Source of the DNA: JAFRXK01 sp045603305
Lineage (GTDB): Bacteria; Bacillota; Clostridia; Lachnospirales; Lachnospiraceae
Assembly: GCA_045603305.1 (NCBI GenBank)
Contig: JAZULV010000079.1
Coordinates: 1-64,000, forward strand
Length of the DNA stretch: 64,000 nt
Direction: 5' to 3'
A program made the translations under genes and the position numbers. The stretch's first letter is position 1; every line of letters begins with the position of its first letter. Below the pieces are notes generated by a model that ran no database searches, was not told where the DNA came from, and saw only the letters and a list, made by a program, of their open reading frames with translations. Below, one piece after another: positions 1-9,225 of this stretch.

Positions 1-398
1 TTATATGCTTTCTCAAGTATCTGCTTTTCGTTTTGAAACTTTAAAAGGTGATACGCCTCATTAAACTTATAGTATCCCGAATCAAAGAAATACTCTTCAC
101 GCTGCGGTTTACTGTGATAACTGTCTGATGTCATGAGATACCAATGTACATCCTTTAATATCATGTCATTGGATGCAGAAAAGGAATAATGGCTCTTGCC
201 GATATACTTAATAAGTGTGGCATCAACACCAGCCTCTTCTTTTACCTCTCTCAATGCAGTATCCTTAAAATCCTCGTTCTTCTCTACAGTTCCTTTCGGT
301 AAAACCCAGCCTTCATACTTGTTTTTATAATTCTTATAGAGGACTAAAATTTTACCACGAAATATTACCACCCCGCCACAGCTAGTTGCTTCTATCAT
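1..398 (-). CDS. NUDIX hydrolase (3' end outside window)
   Basis: The frame stays open from an ATG at 398 to the window edge (132 codons seen, no stop), so the C-terminus is missing. Residues from about 36 carry a complete Nudix box, G-x5-E-x7-REVKEEAGV, preceded by EGWVLPKG. This is the Mg-binding helix of enzymes that hydrolyse nucleoside diphosphates linked to another group. The substrate cannot be told from the sequence; small NUDIX proteins of this size include ADP-ribose, Ap4A and oxidised-nucleotide hydrolases. It lies 103 bp downstream of the penicillin-binding protein gene on the same strand and may be read from that operon, but no promoter or terminator is clear in the gap. Family assignment is firm; function is open. 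Confidence 0.85.
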   Translation of the reverse strand, partial: MIEATSCGGVVIFRGKILVLYKNYKNKYEGWVLPKGTVEKNEDFKDTALREVKEEAGVDATLIKYIGKSHYSFSASNDMILKDVHWYLMTSDSYHSKPQREEYFFDSGYYKFNEAYHLLKFQNEKQILEKAY

Positions 399-501
399 CG
401 CAATCCCTCCTGCTTACGGTGTGTCATAAAAACTACCTTAAGTATACCTCTTTTAAAAATCATATTCAAGTATTACTGCAATATATTTTTACTGTAATAG
501 A

Positions 502-1908
502 TTATTTTTCTACTAAATATGCATCAAATATTTCTTTTGCTGCGGATGCCGCAACACCACCGCCGGTTCCGCCTTTTTCAAATATTATGCTTATCACTAT
601 CTTTGGCTTGTCTGCAGGAGCAAATCCGACAAACCATGCATGGGTGCTCTCCGTATCCGAACTAAATTGTGCAGAGCCGGTCTTTCCCGCTGCCTGATAA
701 TCGTCTGTTTTCAGTTTATCTCCCGTACCTTCATTAACAACAGCCTTCATCATATCTATAAAGAGCTCCGATTCTTCGGCAGTCATTATCTTGTCATACA
801 TGGTCGGTGAAAACTCTGTAACCACCTTGCCGTCTGCACTCTCTATCCGGTCTATAACATAAGGAACCATCAAAGTACCTCCATTAGCTATTGCTGATAC
901 TATTAATGCATTGTGCATTGGGGACACAAGGGTCTCGCCCTGACCGATTGCAGTCTGGACAGTAGTAATATTATCTGTCACTACCGATAAATTAAAAACA
1001 CTATCCGAACAGCCGTAGGAACCCGGTATCATCTGATTAAACAAAAAATCTTCACATAAACCAGCAAACCTGCTCTTATTAAGTGCAAGTCCTATATTAG
1101 ATAATGAACAGTTACACGAAATAGACAGTGAGTCCTTTAAGTCTAATGCTCCATGAACAGCATTACCATAGCAGCTCATGGCATATTTATCGTTTATAGG
1201 AACAGTACCCATACAGTTATATGCATAATCTCCATAAACATCAGGATACTCCCTGATATACTCAAGTGCCGTCAACAGCTTAAAAGTTGAACCGGGAGGA
1301 TATAAGCCTCTTGTCGCCCTGTTTAACAGACATGAATTATCATCGTTTGATACAAGTTCATCCCACTCATCTTCCAATGTGTTAGGATTAAAATCAGGCT
1401 TTGAAACCATGGCCAGAATTCTTCCCGTATCAGGCTCTAAGACCACACATGCAGCCCTGCGGTCTCCTATTACATCATATACTGTCTGTTGAAGCGATAC
1501 ATCCAGAGTAGTTACTACATTGTTCCCAAGATGCTTATTACCTTGAAAATTGTTTTTTATTTTTGAAAAAGCACTTTCAGCAGAGCTTACCATATAAAAA
1601 TTACCTATAGCCTCTATACCGGTTTTACTTTTCAATGTATAACCTACACTATGTGCAAATAAATTGTCGAATGGGTATTCCCTGCTTTCATTTCCTTCTT
1701 CATCTACTACTGTTTTCGCCAGTATCTGCCCGTCACTGCTTAATATATTCCCCCTCCGGACATTCTCTGAATAGGAATTTAGTCTGGAATTATGAGAACT
1801 ACTTATATAATCATCCTTCTCGTTAGCAAGAAAATTACCGAAATAAATAATCATCGCTGCAAATATAAGCATAAATAAATATAATGTTACCTTTATACCT
1901 TTATTCAT
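502..1908 (-). CDS. Class B penicillin-binding protein (transpeptidase)
   Basis: Peptidoglycan D,D-transpeptidase of 468 residues. An N-terminal membrane anchor (about residues 7-27) precedes a short dimerisation region and a transpeptidase domain. The three active-site motifs are visible: STFK at 207-210, SCN at 264-266 and KTG at 409-411. The N-terminal part is shorter than in FtsI or PBP2 and resembles the compact PbpA type that is encoded beside a SEDS protein in many Gram-positives. It starts 27 bp after the SEDS gene in the same operon, which fits a paired glycosyltransferase/transpeptidase. Whether the pair serves division, elongation or sporulation cannot be decided here. Confidence 0.9.
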   Translation of the reverse strand: MNKGIKVTLYLFMLIFAAMIIYFGNFLANEKDDYISSSHNSRLNSYSENVRRGNILSSDGQILAKTVVDEEGNESREYPFDNLFAHSVGYTLKSKTGIEAIGNFYMVSSAESAFSKIKNNFQGNKHLGNNVVTTLDVSLQQTVYDVIGDRRAACVVLEPDTGRILAMVSKPDFNPNTLEDEWDELVSNDDNSCLLNRATRGLYPPGSTFKLLTALEYIREYPDVYGDYAYNCMGTVPINDKYAMSCYGNAVHGALDLKDSLSISCNCSLSNIGLALNKSRFAGLCEDFLFNQMIPGSYGCSDSVFNLSVVTDNITTVQTAIGQGETLVSPMHNALIVSAIANGGTLMVPYVIDRIESADGKVVTEFSPTMYDKIMTAEESELFIDMMKAVVNEGTGDKLKTDDYQAAGKTGSAQFSSDTESTHAWFVGFAPADKPKIVISIIFEKGGTGGGVAASAAKEIFDAYLVEK

Positions 1909-1935
1909 AATATCAGCATCCTTTCCTTCGGTACA

Positions 1936-3258
1936 TTATCTGTTTCTATGAGAGTTCTTTCGGATCTGTTTGTTATAACTATAACCCTGGATAAATCCTA
2001 TTATAATGAACATACTCAAAATGGAACTTCCGCCATAACTGATTAATGGCAATGTTATACCTGTAGACGGGATAAACTTAATTACTCCGCCAATATTTAA
2101 TATAGTCTGAACTCCGATTATACATGCGAATCCGGAAACAACCAGCTTAACAAACTCAGACTTTTGTAATACAGCCTGAAACATTATCTTCATAATAAGT
2201 GCAAGGTATAAAAGAATAATACAAACTGCTACAATGCCTCCCATCTCTTCTGAGATAGCAGAAAAAATAAAGTCAGTTTTTACAATAGGTATAGAACCGG
2301 GTGAGCCTGCCGTTAATCCAATACCGGTCCAGCCTCCCGTACCAATAGCAAACAATGACTGAAGCACCTGCCAGCCATCACCAAGTACATCCTTCCACGG
2401 ATTAATCCACACATCAATTCGTGTATGCACATGTCCGAATATATGATATGCCAAAAATCCGCAAACGCCTACTCCCAATGCACCTAAAACCAGTACACTG
2501 TAATTATAAGTTGCAATAAATACCATTAACAAATATATGGCACCGATAAGCAATGCTGCACCCAAATCTCTTGACAACACAAGTACTATAACATGAAGCG
2601 CTGCAAACACTGTGCATGTGATAATATTCTTCTTGTCTTCTTTGTCCTTTAATAACCCTGCACACATAATAACAAAACTTATCTTGGCAAATTCTGATAT
2701 TTGCACAGAAAAACTTCCCAGCGTCAATGATAACCTGGCACCTCTTTCTGAATCACCAAAAATCAAAACCATCAGAAGACCTGCTACACCTGCTATCCCA
2801 CATAACACACTGAAAAAATTACCGCCATTAACATACTTAATCAGCCATGGAATAATAAATGATATAATCATTGCAACAAAAATCATAAACAGCTGTCTAT
2901 ATGCCAATGTTGTTTCAAGTCTTGATATCATAATAACGCCTGACGTATACAGCATGCATATAATATTAAAAATAACCTTAGGTATGTCACCATATATTTC
3001 AGAAGTTGCAACATAATAGGTCACAAGCAAAATGACCTGTACAAGATAAAAGACCAAAGTCTTTCCGAAAGCAATATTCAGTGCAATTACAAAATTACCA
3101 ATAAACTGGACAGCAAATATACATAACAACTGAATTCCTTCTGCAAAATCCCTGCCATCCTTATTATCAATCATAACACTGTAAAAAACAGCAAGTGTAA
3201 ATATCACATATATAAAAATCATCAAGTATCTTGATGCATCCATAATAATATCAATCAA
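1936..3258 (-). CDS. SEDS family peptidoglycan glycosyltransferase (FtsW/RodA/SpoVE)
   Basis: Polytopic membrane protein of 440 residues with about ten hydrophobic segments. SEDS proteins polymerise lipid II into glycan strands together with a class B PBP. Typical conserved stretches are present: ISEFAKISFVI, a GDGWQVLQSLFAIGTGG loop, TDFIFSAISEEMG and a late ISYGGSS. The PBP partner follows at 27 bp. The U32-protein gene lies only 8 bp upstream, so the gene is part of the ruvAB-zapA operon. The sequence alone does not separate FtsW, RodA and SpoVE, so no symbol is given. Confidence 0.88.
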   Translation of the reverse strand: MIDIIMDASRYLMIFIYVIFTLAVFYSVMIDNKDGRDFAEGIQLLCIFAVQFIGNFVIALNIAFGKTLVFYLVQVILLVTYYVATSEIYGDIPKVIFNIICMLYTSGVIMISRLETTLAYRQLFMIFVAMIISFIIPWLIKYVNGGNFFSVLCGIAGVAGLLMVLIFGDSERGARLSLTLGSFSVQISEFAKISFVIMCAGLLKDKEDKKNIITCTVFAALHVIVLVLSRDLGAALLIGAIYLLMVFIATYNYSVLVLGALGVGVCGFLAYHIFGHVHTRIDVWINPWKDVLGDGWQVLQSLFAIGTGGWTGIGLTAGSPGSIPIVKTDFIFSAISEEMGGIVAVCIILLYLALIMKIMFQAVLQKSEFVKLVVSGFACIIGVQTILNIGGVIKFIPSTGITLPLISYGGSSILSMFIIIGFIQGYSYNKQIRKNSHRNR

Positions 3259-3266
3259 CTAACCAC

Positions 3267-5483
3267 CTACTCTATCCCACGTAAAAAATGTCCCTTGGTA
3301 AATTCTCCTGCCGGGCTTTCTATGTCATCACCCAATATAAACGCCTTGTAGTATAAATTAATCACATCTTTTACATTCTTATAATCTTCAGTTGTAAAAT
3401 CAAGTCTTACTGCCACAGGCAACAGTCGCCTTATCTTATCCCTGCTTCCTAACAAAGAAGTCTGCACACTGTTATATATAACATTGTAACAGAATTCGCA
3501 CTTATTTTTCACAGGAAATACCATCTGTTTTCTGTCCCTCATAGACAGTACTACCGGTTTTTTAGTGCAGCCTGAAGTATTCTTCTGTATACACTGCTCC
3601 GTTACCATAACTGCAGTTCTTCCATAAACCACAAGCTCGTTATTACAATGCTCCGCCCTCATAAGTTCACCAAAATTAAGCTCCTGAGGCATAATAAACT
3701 TGTCTATCCCTTTGCTTCTATACACATCTAACGCATTACTGTTATAAGCATATAAGGAAGCTTCTCCGATTATATTTACCCCCGGCACATTATCCATAAG
3801 CCACTGTGCCTCGTCTATATTTTTCACAGAAACCCCATCAAACAAATAAGCAATATCAACAAAATACTGTTCAAATATATGCTTTGTCTGACGTTTAAAT
3901 ATAGCAGGCATGACATATACACATCTCATATCGCACTTATGAATTTGATTAATATATGAGGCTGCTTTTTGAGGAAAAAATGATGCACTGTCTAAATAAA
4001 CTGTATCTACTGCACCACTTGCTAAAACCGCTTCCAGCTGTGACTCAGTTTCAACATATGCGTTAAGCACAGTTCTGACAATATCTTCATGGTATCTGTC
4101 CTTTGACAAAACTTCTTCACATAACGCTTCCCTGTCCGAACCACCGGTAACCGCTTCTCTCTTATACTTGGAAAGCAAAGCCTCCTCTAATAAAGCAAAG
4201 GCACTCCTTCTTAATTCATTAATATCCTTAACCGAGATAAATATATTATCATCAGCAAAAACAGTAAGTTTATTGAATACATATTCTGTTCCGCCGGTTT
4301 TTCTAAGTCTTTTATCAAGCTCTTCACAGGCAATCGGGCGATTCAGCGCTTCCGTAACCAAACCACTCTGTGCCTCAATAACAGTATCGCCAAGCTTTAA
4401 AGAAAGTTTTGCCGGATTGCCTGATATAAATTCAGCATGACCGGTTACATTAATCTTATCCTCTGAATTAATAAATCTTTCTTCTATATCCTTTACTAAC
4501 GAAGCATCAATCTCCCTGTAGGCAGGCTTTTCTTTAAGTGCCATCATAGACTTACCCTTAAGCCCCTTAAGATAACCGTCAGTCTGACCGCCTCTGTCAA
4601 ATAAATCAAGCAGGCTCTCTCTGTCCTTCTGCAAAACCTTATAAGCACTATGTCCTTTTTCCAGGTACATATCGATATACTTTCTATAAATACTTACAAC
4701 TCCGGCGGTATATAACGGACTCTTCATCCTGCCCTCTATCTTAAAGGACATAACTCCCGCTTCCATAAGCTGTGGCAACATATCAATGGTACACATGTCC
4801 TTGAGGCTAAGAATATAATTCTTACCACGCTCTGTAACACACTTATCACCGCTAAATACATCATAAGGCAGACGGCAAGGCTGGGCACAACGACCTCTGT
4901 TACCGCTTCTTCCGCCAATAAGGCTGCTCATAAGACACTGCCCCGAATAACAATAACACATTGCCCCGTGAATAAATGCCTCTATCTCAATATCAACATT
5001 GTCACTAATATCCTTTATATCTTCAAGACTTAACTCTCTGGCTGTAACTATACGTGTTGCTCCCATATTCTTTGCCCATAACGCACCATCACTTCCTGTT
5101 ATAGTCATCTGTGTACTTGCGTGAAGCGGAAGTTTCGGAAACTCTCTATGCAAAAAATCCATAACCCCCATATCCTGGACAATTACAGCATCCAGTCCAT
5201 GTTCATAATAGGGCCGGATATAATTGTATAATTCACCTTTCAGCTCATCTTCTTTAAACAGTGTATTCACTGTCAGATACAGCTTCTTATCTCTTAGATG
5301 GGCATAATCAATTGCCCTCTCTACACAATCTTCATTGGTACTGTCTGCATATGCCCTGGCACCAAACTTATGACCACCCATATATGCAGCATCAGCTCCG
5401 GCAGCATAGGCAGCTTTTAAACTGTCAAATGAACCGGCAGGTGCTAATAGTTCAAAATCATTTTTACAATTTCTATCTTTCAA
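3267..5483 (-). CDS. U32 family peptidase / tRNA 5-hydroxyuridine-type protein, with C-terminal DUF3656-like part
   Basis: 738 residues. The N-terminal half begins ELLAPAGSFDSLKAAYAAGADAAYMGG, a TIM-barrel start typical of the U32 family. The U32 signature is intact: E-AFIHG-AMC-x4-G-Q-C-L-M-S, followed by GGRSGNRGRCAQPCR. These cysteines are known to hold an Fe-S cluster in TrhP-like members that hydroxylate U34 of tRNA. Older annotation calls the family collagenase-like proteases. The second half (about 400-738) has further Cys residues (CGTK-like CTKKP, CEFCYN) and matches the long clostridial form. The gene sits between zapA (2 bp) and the SEDS gene (8 bp). A tRNA-modifying role is more likely than proteolysis, but that is family knowledge. 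Confidence 0.85.
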   Translation of the reverse strand: MKDRNCKNDFELLAPAGSFDSLKAAYAAGADAAYMGGHKFGARAYADSTNEDCVERAIDYAHLRDKKLYLTVNTLFKEDELKGELYNYIRPYYEHGLDAVIVQDMGVMDFLHREFPKLPLHASTQMTITGSDGALWAKNMGATRIVTARELSLEDIKDISDNVDIEIEAFIHGAMCYCYSGQCLMSSLIGGRSGNRGRCAQPCRLPYDVFSGDKCVTERGKNYILSLKDMCTIDMLPQLMEAGVMSFKIEGRMKSPLYTAGVVSIYRKYIDMYLEKGHSAYKVLQKDRESLLDLFDRGGQTDGYLKGLKGKSMMALKEKPAYREIDASLVKDIEERFINSEDKINVTGHAEFISGNPAKLSLKLGDTVIEAQSGLVTEALNRPIACEELDKRLRKTGGTEYVFNKLTVFADDNIFISVKDINELRRSAFALLEEALLSKYKREAVTGGSDREALCEEVLSKDRYHEDIVRTVLNAYVETESQLEAVLASGAVDTVYLDSASFFPQKAASYINQIHKCDMRCVYVMPAIFKRQTKHIFEQYFVDIAYLFDGVSVKNIDEAQWLMDNVPGVNIIGEASLYAYNSNALDVYRSKGIDKFIMPQELNFGELMRAEHCNNELVVYGRTAVMVTEQCIQKNTSGCTKKPVVLSMRDRKQMVFPVKNKCEFCYNVIYNSVQTSLLGSRDKIRRLLPVAVRLDFTTEDYKNVKDVINLYYKAFILGDDIESPAGEFTKGHFLRGIE

Positions 5484-5485
5484 AA

Positions 5486-5800
5486 CTATTCCTCACTGTC
5501 CTCATTCTTTAAACGCAATGTAATAAGTTCATGTTTAAGATTAAATATCTGGTGTTCATAGTCATTAACAATATCTTTGAGCCTGTTATTCTCATCCTTA
5601 CATCTCAAATAATCATCAGCAATATTAACCTGCAGCATCATATTCTTATATTCATTATTTCTTTTCGTATAGCCTTTTGCTTCAGAAAACTCCTGATACT
5701 TATTGTTCAAATAGGCAGACAATCTTCTGGCATACTCCTCATCACTATGTTCTATTGAATAAACCTTACCATCAATAACAACTTCAATATACTTTGCCAT
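5486..5800 (-). CDS. zapA: Cell division protein ZapA-like
   Basis: Small protein of 104 residues. It starts MAKYIEVVIDGKVYSI, the beta-strand head of ZapA, and continues as a long predicted coiled coil (about 45-100) rich in Asn, Lys, Glu and Leu. ZapA bundles FtsZ filaments at the Z ring. The position directly after ruvB and before the U32 gene is the common clostridial arrangement and supports the call. Spacing is 21 bp from ruvB and 2 bp to the next gene, so translation is probably coupled. Confidence 0.8.
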   Translation of the reverse strand: MAKYIEVVIDGKVYSIEHSDEEYARRLSAYLNNKYQEFSEAKGYTKRNNEYKNMMLQVNIADDYLRCKDENNRLKDIVNDYEHQIFNLKHELITLRLKNEDSEE

Positions 5801-5821
5801 AATCGCTCCATCAGTAAAATA

Positions 5822-6817
5822 TTATTCTTTATCAATTCCTAAATGTCTGTAGGCAGCATCAGTTAAAACTCTTCCCCTTGGAGTTCTGGTAATAAAGCCA
5901 CACTTAAGAAGATAAGGCTCATAAACATCCTCAATGGTACCTACATCTTCACATAATGTAGCCGCAAGATTCTCCAAGCCTACCGGACCGCCGCCAAACT
6001 TCTCATTCATGGCTGTAAGTATTCCTCGGTCTACAGAATCTAAGCCCTCCTTGTCCACATCCAGCACATCAAGGGCATACTCTGCCGCCTCTAAGGAAAT
6101 ACTTCCATCGTACTTTATCTGGGCGAAATCCCTTACACGCTTAAGAAGTCTGTTGGCAAGACGAGGGGTTCCTCGTGAACGGGAGGCTATCTGCAAAGCC
6201 GCGTCTTCATCAATATCCACATTCAGTACCTTCGCCGACTGAACCACTATCTGCTTTAACTCTTCCTTCTCATAGTATTCCATCTTGTGAATTACACCAA
6301 ATCTATCTCTAAGCGGAGCAGTAAGAAGTCCGGCCCTTGTAGTTGCACCTATAAGCGTAAACTTAGGCAAATCAAGTCTTATAGAGCGTGCCGAAGCTCC
6401 CTTACCTATAATAATATCTATAGCATAATCTTCCATGGCAGGATAAAGTACCTCTTCTACCTGCCTGTTAAGTCTGTGTATCTCATCAATGAATAAAATA
6501 TCGCCCTCACCAAGATTGCTCAGTATCGCTGCAACCTCTCCCGGCTTCTCAATCGCCGGACCGGCAGTAATCTTAAGATTAACCCCCATCTCATTGGCAA
6601 TGATACCGGCCAGAGTAGTCTTACCAAGACCCGGCGGACCGTAAAAAAGTGCATGGTCCAAAGGCTCTTTTCTCTCCTTGGCAGCCTCAATATATATGGA
6701 AAGAATACTCTTAATCTTCTCCTGACCTACATAGTCCTTAAGAAACTTCGGTCTGAGACTGTTCTCCATAACCACATCTTCATTTATAAATTCAGTTGAA
6801 ATAATTCTCTTCTCCAT
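5822..6817 (-). CDS. ruvB: Holliday junction branch migration ATPase RuvB
   Basis: 331 residues, normal for RuvB. The AAA+ core shows the Walker A motif GPPGLGKTT (about 60-68), Walker B ILFIDEIHRL, sensor region TLIGATTRAG and the arginine-finger stretch LRDRFG. The C-terminal winged helix ends GFITRTPRGR. RuvB forms the hexameric motor that drives branch migration at RuvA-bound Holliday junctions. It follows ruvA by 94 bp on the same strand and leads into zapA. ruvC is not in the window. Confidence 0.97.
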   Translation of the reverse strand: MEKRIISTEFINEDVVMENSLRPKFLKDYVGQEKIKSILSIYIEAAKERKEPLDHALFYGPPGLGKTTLAGIIANEMGVNLKITAGPAIEKPGEVAAILSNLGEGDILFIDEIHRLNRQVEEVLYPAMEDYAIDIIIGKGASARSIRLDLPKFTLIGATTRAGLLTAPLRDRFGVIHKMEYYEKEELKQIVVQSAKVLNVDIDEDAALQIASRSRGTPRLANRLLKRVRDFAQIKYDGSISLEAAEYALDVLDVDKEGLDSVDRGILTAMNEKFGGGPVGLENLAATLCEDVGTIEDVYEPYLLKCGFITRTPRGRVLTDAAYRHLGIDKE

Positions 6818-6911
6818 CTGACAACTTTCTCCCTAAGTTGATTAATCACAAATAATTTTCAATAAATCTGATTAAACCGGTTAATACATAAGCCATGTTC
6901 ATTAACGCGGA

Positions 6912-7523
6912 TTAAAACATAAGCAGCTTTGATAACGCCTGCTTAATAACCTGTTCTACAGTCATACCGGAATCAATATTAATCATGCTTACTGCACGAA
7001 GAGCATCTGCCTGGGAGTATCCCAGTGCTGCCAGTGCCTGTACAGCCTCATCCCTTACTGTACCGTCGGTCTGTTTATCACCACCGGAAACCTTGCCTCT
7101 CTTAATCTCAAAAGCTTCCTCTAAAGAAAGCTTGTCCTTAAGCTCAATAATAATTCTCTGGGCAGTCTTGGCTCCCACACCCGGCGCCTTCGAAATAGAC
7201 TTGGCATCATCTGCAAGTATGGCAAAACGCAAATCATCCGGTGTCATCACCGACAAAATCGCCAGTGCCCCCTTCGGACCGATACCGCTTACACCGATTA
7301 ACAGAGTAAATACCTTCAAATCATCCTTACTCATAAAACCATAAAGGCTTACTGCGTCCTCTCTTACATAAAGATATGTATATATCTTAACTTCATTACC
7401 CATGGAAGGCAGTGCCGAAACAAGAGAAGTAGGCACCTGAATACCATATCCTATACCTCCTGCCTCAACCACAATCATATTCTCTTCTATCTCTGAAAGT
7501 CTTCCTCTAATATACGAAATCAT
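6912..7523 (-). CDS. ruvA: Holliday junction binding protein RuvA
   Basis: Tetrameric protein that binds four-way junctions and recruits RuvB. Domain I starts MISYIRGRL. Two helix-hairpin-helix motifs follow (VSGIGPKGALAIL and APGVGAKTAQRII), and a C-terminal domain (EAVQALAALGYSQADALRAV) contacts RuvB. An upstream in-frame ATG at 7556 would add 11 residues. I chose 7523 because MI-YIRG is the conserved family start and a GGGAAG sequence lies just upstream. The length, 203 residues, is normal. Confidence 0.95.
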   Translation of the reverse strand: MISYIRGRLSEIEENMIVVEAGGIGYGIQVPTSLVSALPSMGNEVKIYTYLYVREDAVSLYGFMSKDDLKVFTLLIGVSGIGPKGALAILSVMTPDDLRFAILADDAKSISKAPGVGAKTAQRIIIELKDKLSLEEAFEIKRGKVSGGDKQTDGTVRDEAVQALAALGYSQADALRAVSMINIDSGMTVEQVIKQALSKLLMF

Positions 7524-7734
7524 AATCTTCCCATATAATCCGGACATTCGCAGCATACATCCGGACTATACCTTTCCTTTCTTCTGTTCCGACTGAATTA
7601 ATATGTCTTTTTATCACTACTCAAAGAACAACTTCAACTCTCTGTATAGTTCCATTAAGCAAAATATCATCATTTTATATAATAACATAACCCCAATTAC
7701 ATATCAACTAATTCGTACAAATGTTCTAAATATC

Positions 7735-7763
7735 TTGACACACCTTTTGTTTTCTTATAAATT
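7735..7763 (+). promoter_or_regulatory. Sigma-A type promoter for the YprB-like gene
   Basis: TTGACA at 7735-7740, a 17-bp spacer and TAAATT at 7758-7763, 40 bp before the ATG at 7803. A GGAG ribosome site lies just before the start. The rest of the ruvA/YprB divergent gap (7524-7802) is AT-rich, and I see no gene in it. Confidence 0.6.
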
Positions 7764-7802
7764 TGATATATACCTATTGATTATTGATATTGGAGAAACA
7801 AA

Positions 7803-8930
7803 ATGATTACTATTACCGAAAAACTTACCTCTCCGGTTGCATACGACCTTTCTTCATACGGTAAACCGGAAGATATTTTATTTTTTGATATAGAAACTAC
7901 AGGCTTCTCACCGGATTTTTGCACGGTGTACCTTATCGGATGCGTTTTTTGCTCTGACGGTGACTGGTATTTAAAGCAGTTTTTTGCAGACAGTATTACC
8001 GCTGAAGGTGAGATACTTCTTCATTTTTTCACTATGCTTTCAAAGTACCCTGTGGTTATTCATTTTAATGGTGATACCTTTGATATTCCTTTCATCAACA
8101 AGAGGGCAGACAAGCTGAACATCCCTCATGTTACTAATAATTTTAAAAGCGTGGATATTTATAAACTGGTTAAGCCTTATAAGAACCTGCTCGGTATTTC
8201 TAACTGCAAGCAGAAAACCATAGAATTGTTATTGGGAATTAACCGTGAGGACAAGTACAACGGTGGCCAGCTGATTGAAGTATACAAAGACTATCTTGTA
8301 ACCGGCGACGAAGAAGCTAAAAGACTTCTGCTTCTTCACAATGCAGACGATTTAAAGGGTATGCCGGCACTGCTTCCGGTTCTTGATTATGTGAAAGTAT
8401 TTAATGGTGAAGAGCATATTGAAGATATAACGATAACAGAAGAAGCGAATGCAGCCAAAGAATTATGCACAACTGAAATAACAACCTGCTCTGACAACAC
8501 AGAAAAGCTTACTCTGACAGCAACCTTTTCAAATATACATCTGCCTGCACCGGTAATAATAAGAAGAGAAGCTTATACTATGTTACTAAAAGATAACTCT
8601 GTAATTATCAGCATAAATATCTTCACCGGTGAGTTAAAACATTTTTATAGTGATTACAAGAATTATTATTATCTCCCAAAGGAAGATATGGCGATACATA
8701 AAAGTGTGGCTGAATTTGTTGATAAGGAGCATAAAAAGAAAGCAACAGCAAAGACCTGCTACACAAAGAAGCAGGGAAGATTTATAACGGGGTTTAAGGA
8801 AATTGAACAAATATTATTTTTTAATGAATATCCATTTAAACAGCCCTACATACTAATTAATGAAAATACTTTCTCCGATAAAAGTTTTTGGAGCCAATAC
8901 TATATCTTAGTGGTGAGCAAAACCAAATAA
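7803..8930 (+). CDS. RNase H-like (YprB/DEDD) exonuclease domain protein
   Basis: 375 residues. The N-terminal 200 residues are a DEDD-type nuclease fold: DIETTG (about 29-34) supplies the first acidic pair, HFNGDTFDIPF the second motif and LLHNADDLKGM the third. This matches the RNase_H_2/YprB group of predicted exonucleases. The last 170 residues carry no motif I recognise and may bind substrate. The gene stands alone on the plus strand with its own promoter, divergent from ruvA. Its substrate is unknown. Confidence 0.75.
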   Translation: MITITEKLTSPVAYDLSSYGKPEDILFFDIETTGFSPDFCTVYLIGCVFCSDGDWYLKQFFADSITAEGEILLHFFTMLSKYPVVIHFNGDTFDIPFINKRADKLNIPHVTNNFKSVDIYKLVKPYKNLLGISNCKQKTIELLLGINREDKYNGGQLIEVYKDYLVTGDEEAKRLLLLHNADDLKGMPALLPVLDYVKVFNGEEHIEDITITEEANAAKELCTTEITTCSDNTEKLTLTATFSNIHLPAPVIIRREAYTMLLKDNSVIISINIFTGELKHFYSDYKNYYYLPKEDMAIHKSVAEFVDKEHKKKATAKTCYTKKQGRFITGFKEIEQILFFNEYPFKQPYILINENTFSDKSFWSQYYILVVSKTK

Positions 8931-9025
8931 CCTAAACAATTTCACTATAATTTTAGCTAATACAAATTTATTTTTGTTCTAATTTTAAAATTTGGCGATA
9001 ACCTCGTCAAATTTTATTTTTTAGG

Positions 9026-9054
9026 TTGTTTTTCAGTCGCAAAAGAGATATAAT
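9026..9054 (+). promoter_or_regulatory. Promoter of carB
   Basis: TTGTTT at 9026-9031, a 17-bp spacer and a perfect TATAAT at 9049-9054. Transcription would start near 9061 and leave a leader of about 165 nt before carB. A second TATAAT occurs near 9184-9190 but lacks a good -35 box. Confidence 0.7.
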
Positions 9055-9060
9055 TGCAAG

Positions 9061-9225
9061 GATATAGATATTATGGCTCATTGTGGGCTTTATTTGAGTC
9101 ATATGTTTAACCTGAGAGGGAAGAACCGGAGCAATTTTTTAATATATTTTTTGCTTTTCACTTTTCCTTCTTGCAAATCTCTTATATAATAGGTAAGAGT
9201 ACAATATATATTTAGGAGGATATAT
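9061..9225 (+). promoter_or_regulatory. Structured leader of carB, candidate PyrR-binding attenuator
   Basis: The leader contains AACCTGAGAGG at 9109-9119. It fits the conserved PyrR loop core (UCCNGNGAGG) except for A instead of U at the first position. GUUU and GAAC on either side can pair. A GGAGC followed by a six-T run (9128-9140) comes right after, and GCTC at 9076-9079 can pair with GAGC, which would give a terminator-like arm. PyrR binding to such loops promotes termination when UMP is high. carB being a pyrimidine/arginine gene fits. The final AGGAGG ribosome site is at about 9212-9217. Folding was judged by eye only. Confidence 0.4.

Noticed and set aside
7603..7806. 67-codon plus-strand reading frame between ruvA and the YprB-like gene
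   Set aside because: It is AT-rich low-complexity sequence that runs through the promoter of the next gene and has no ribosome site. It looks non-coding.
9041..9190. Long-range inverted repeat AAGAGAT..TTGCAAG with CTTGCAA..ATCTCTT closing the carB leader
   Set aside because: The left arm overlaps the -10 box of the promoter and would mostly not be transcribed, so it is unlikely to be an RNA helix.
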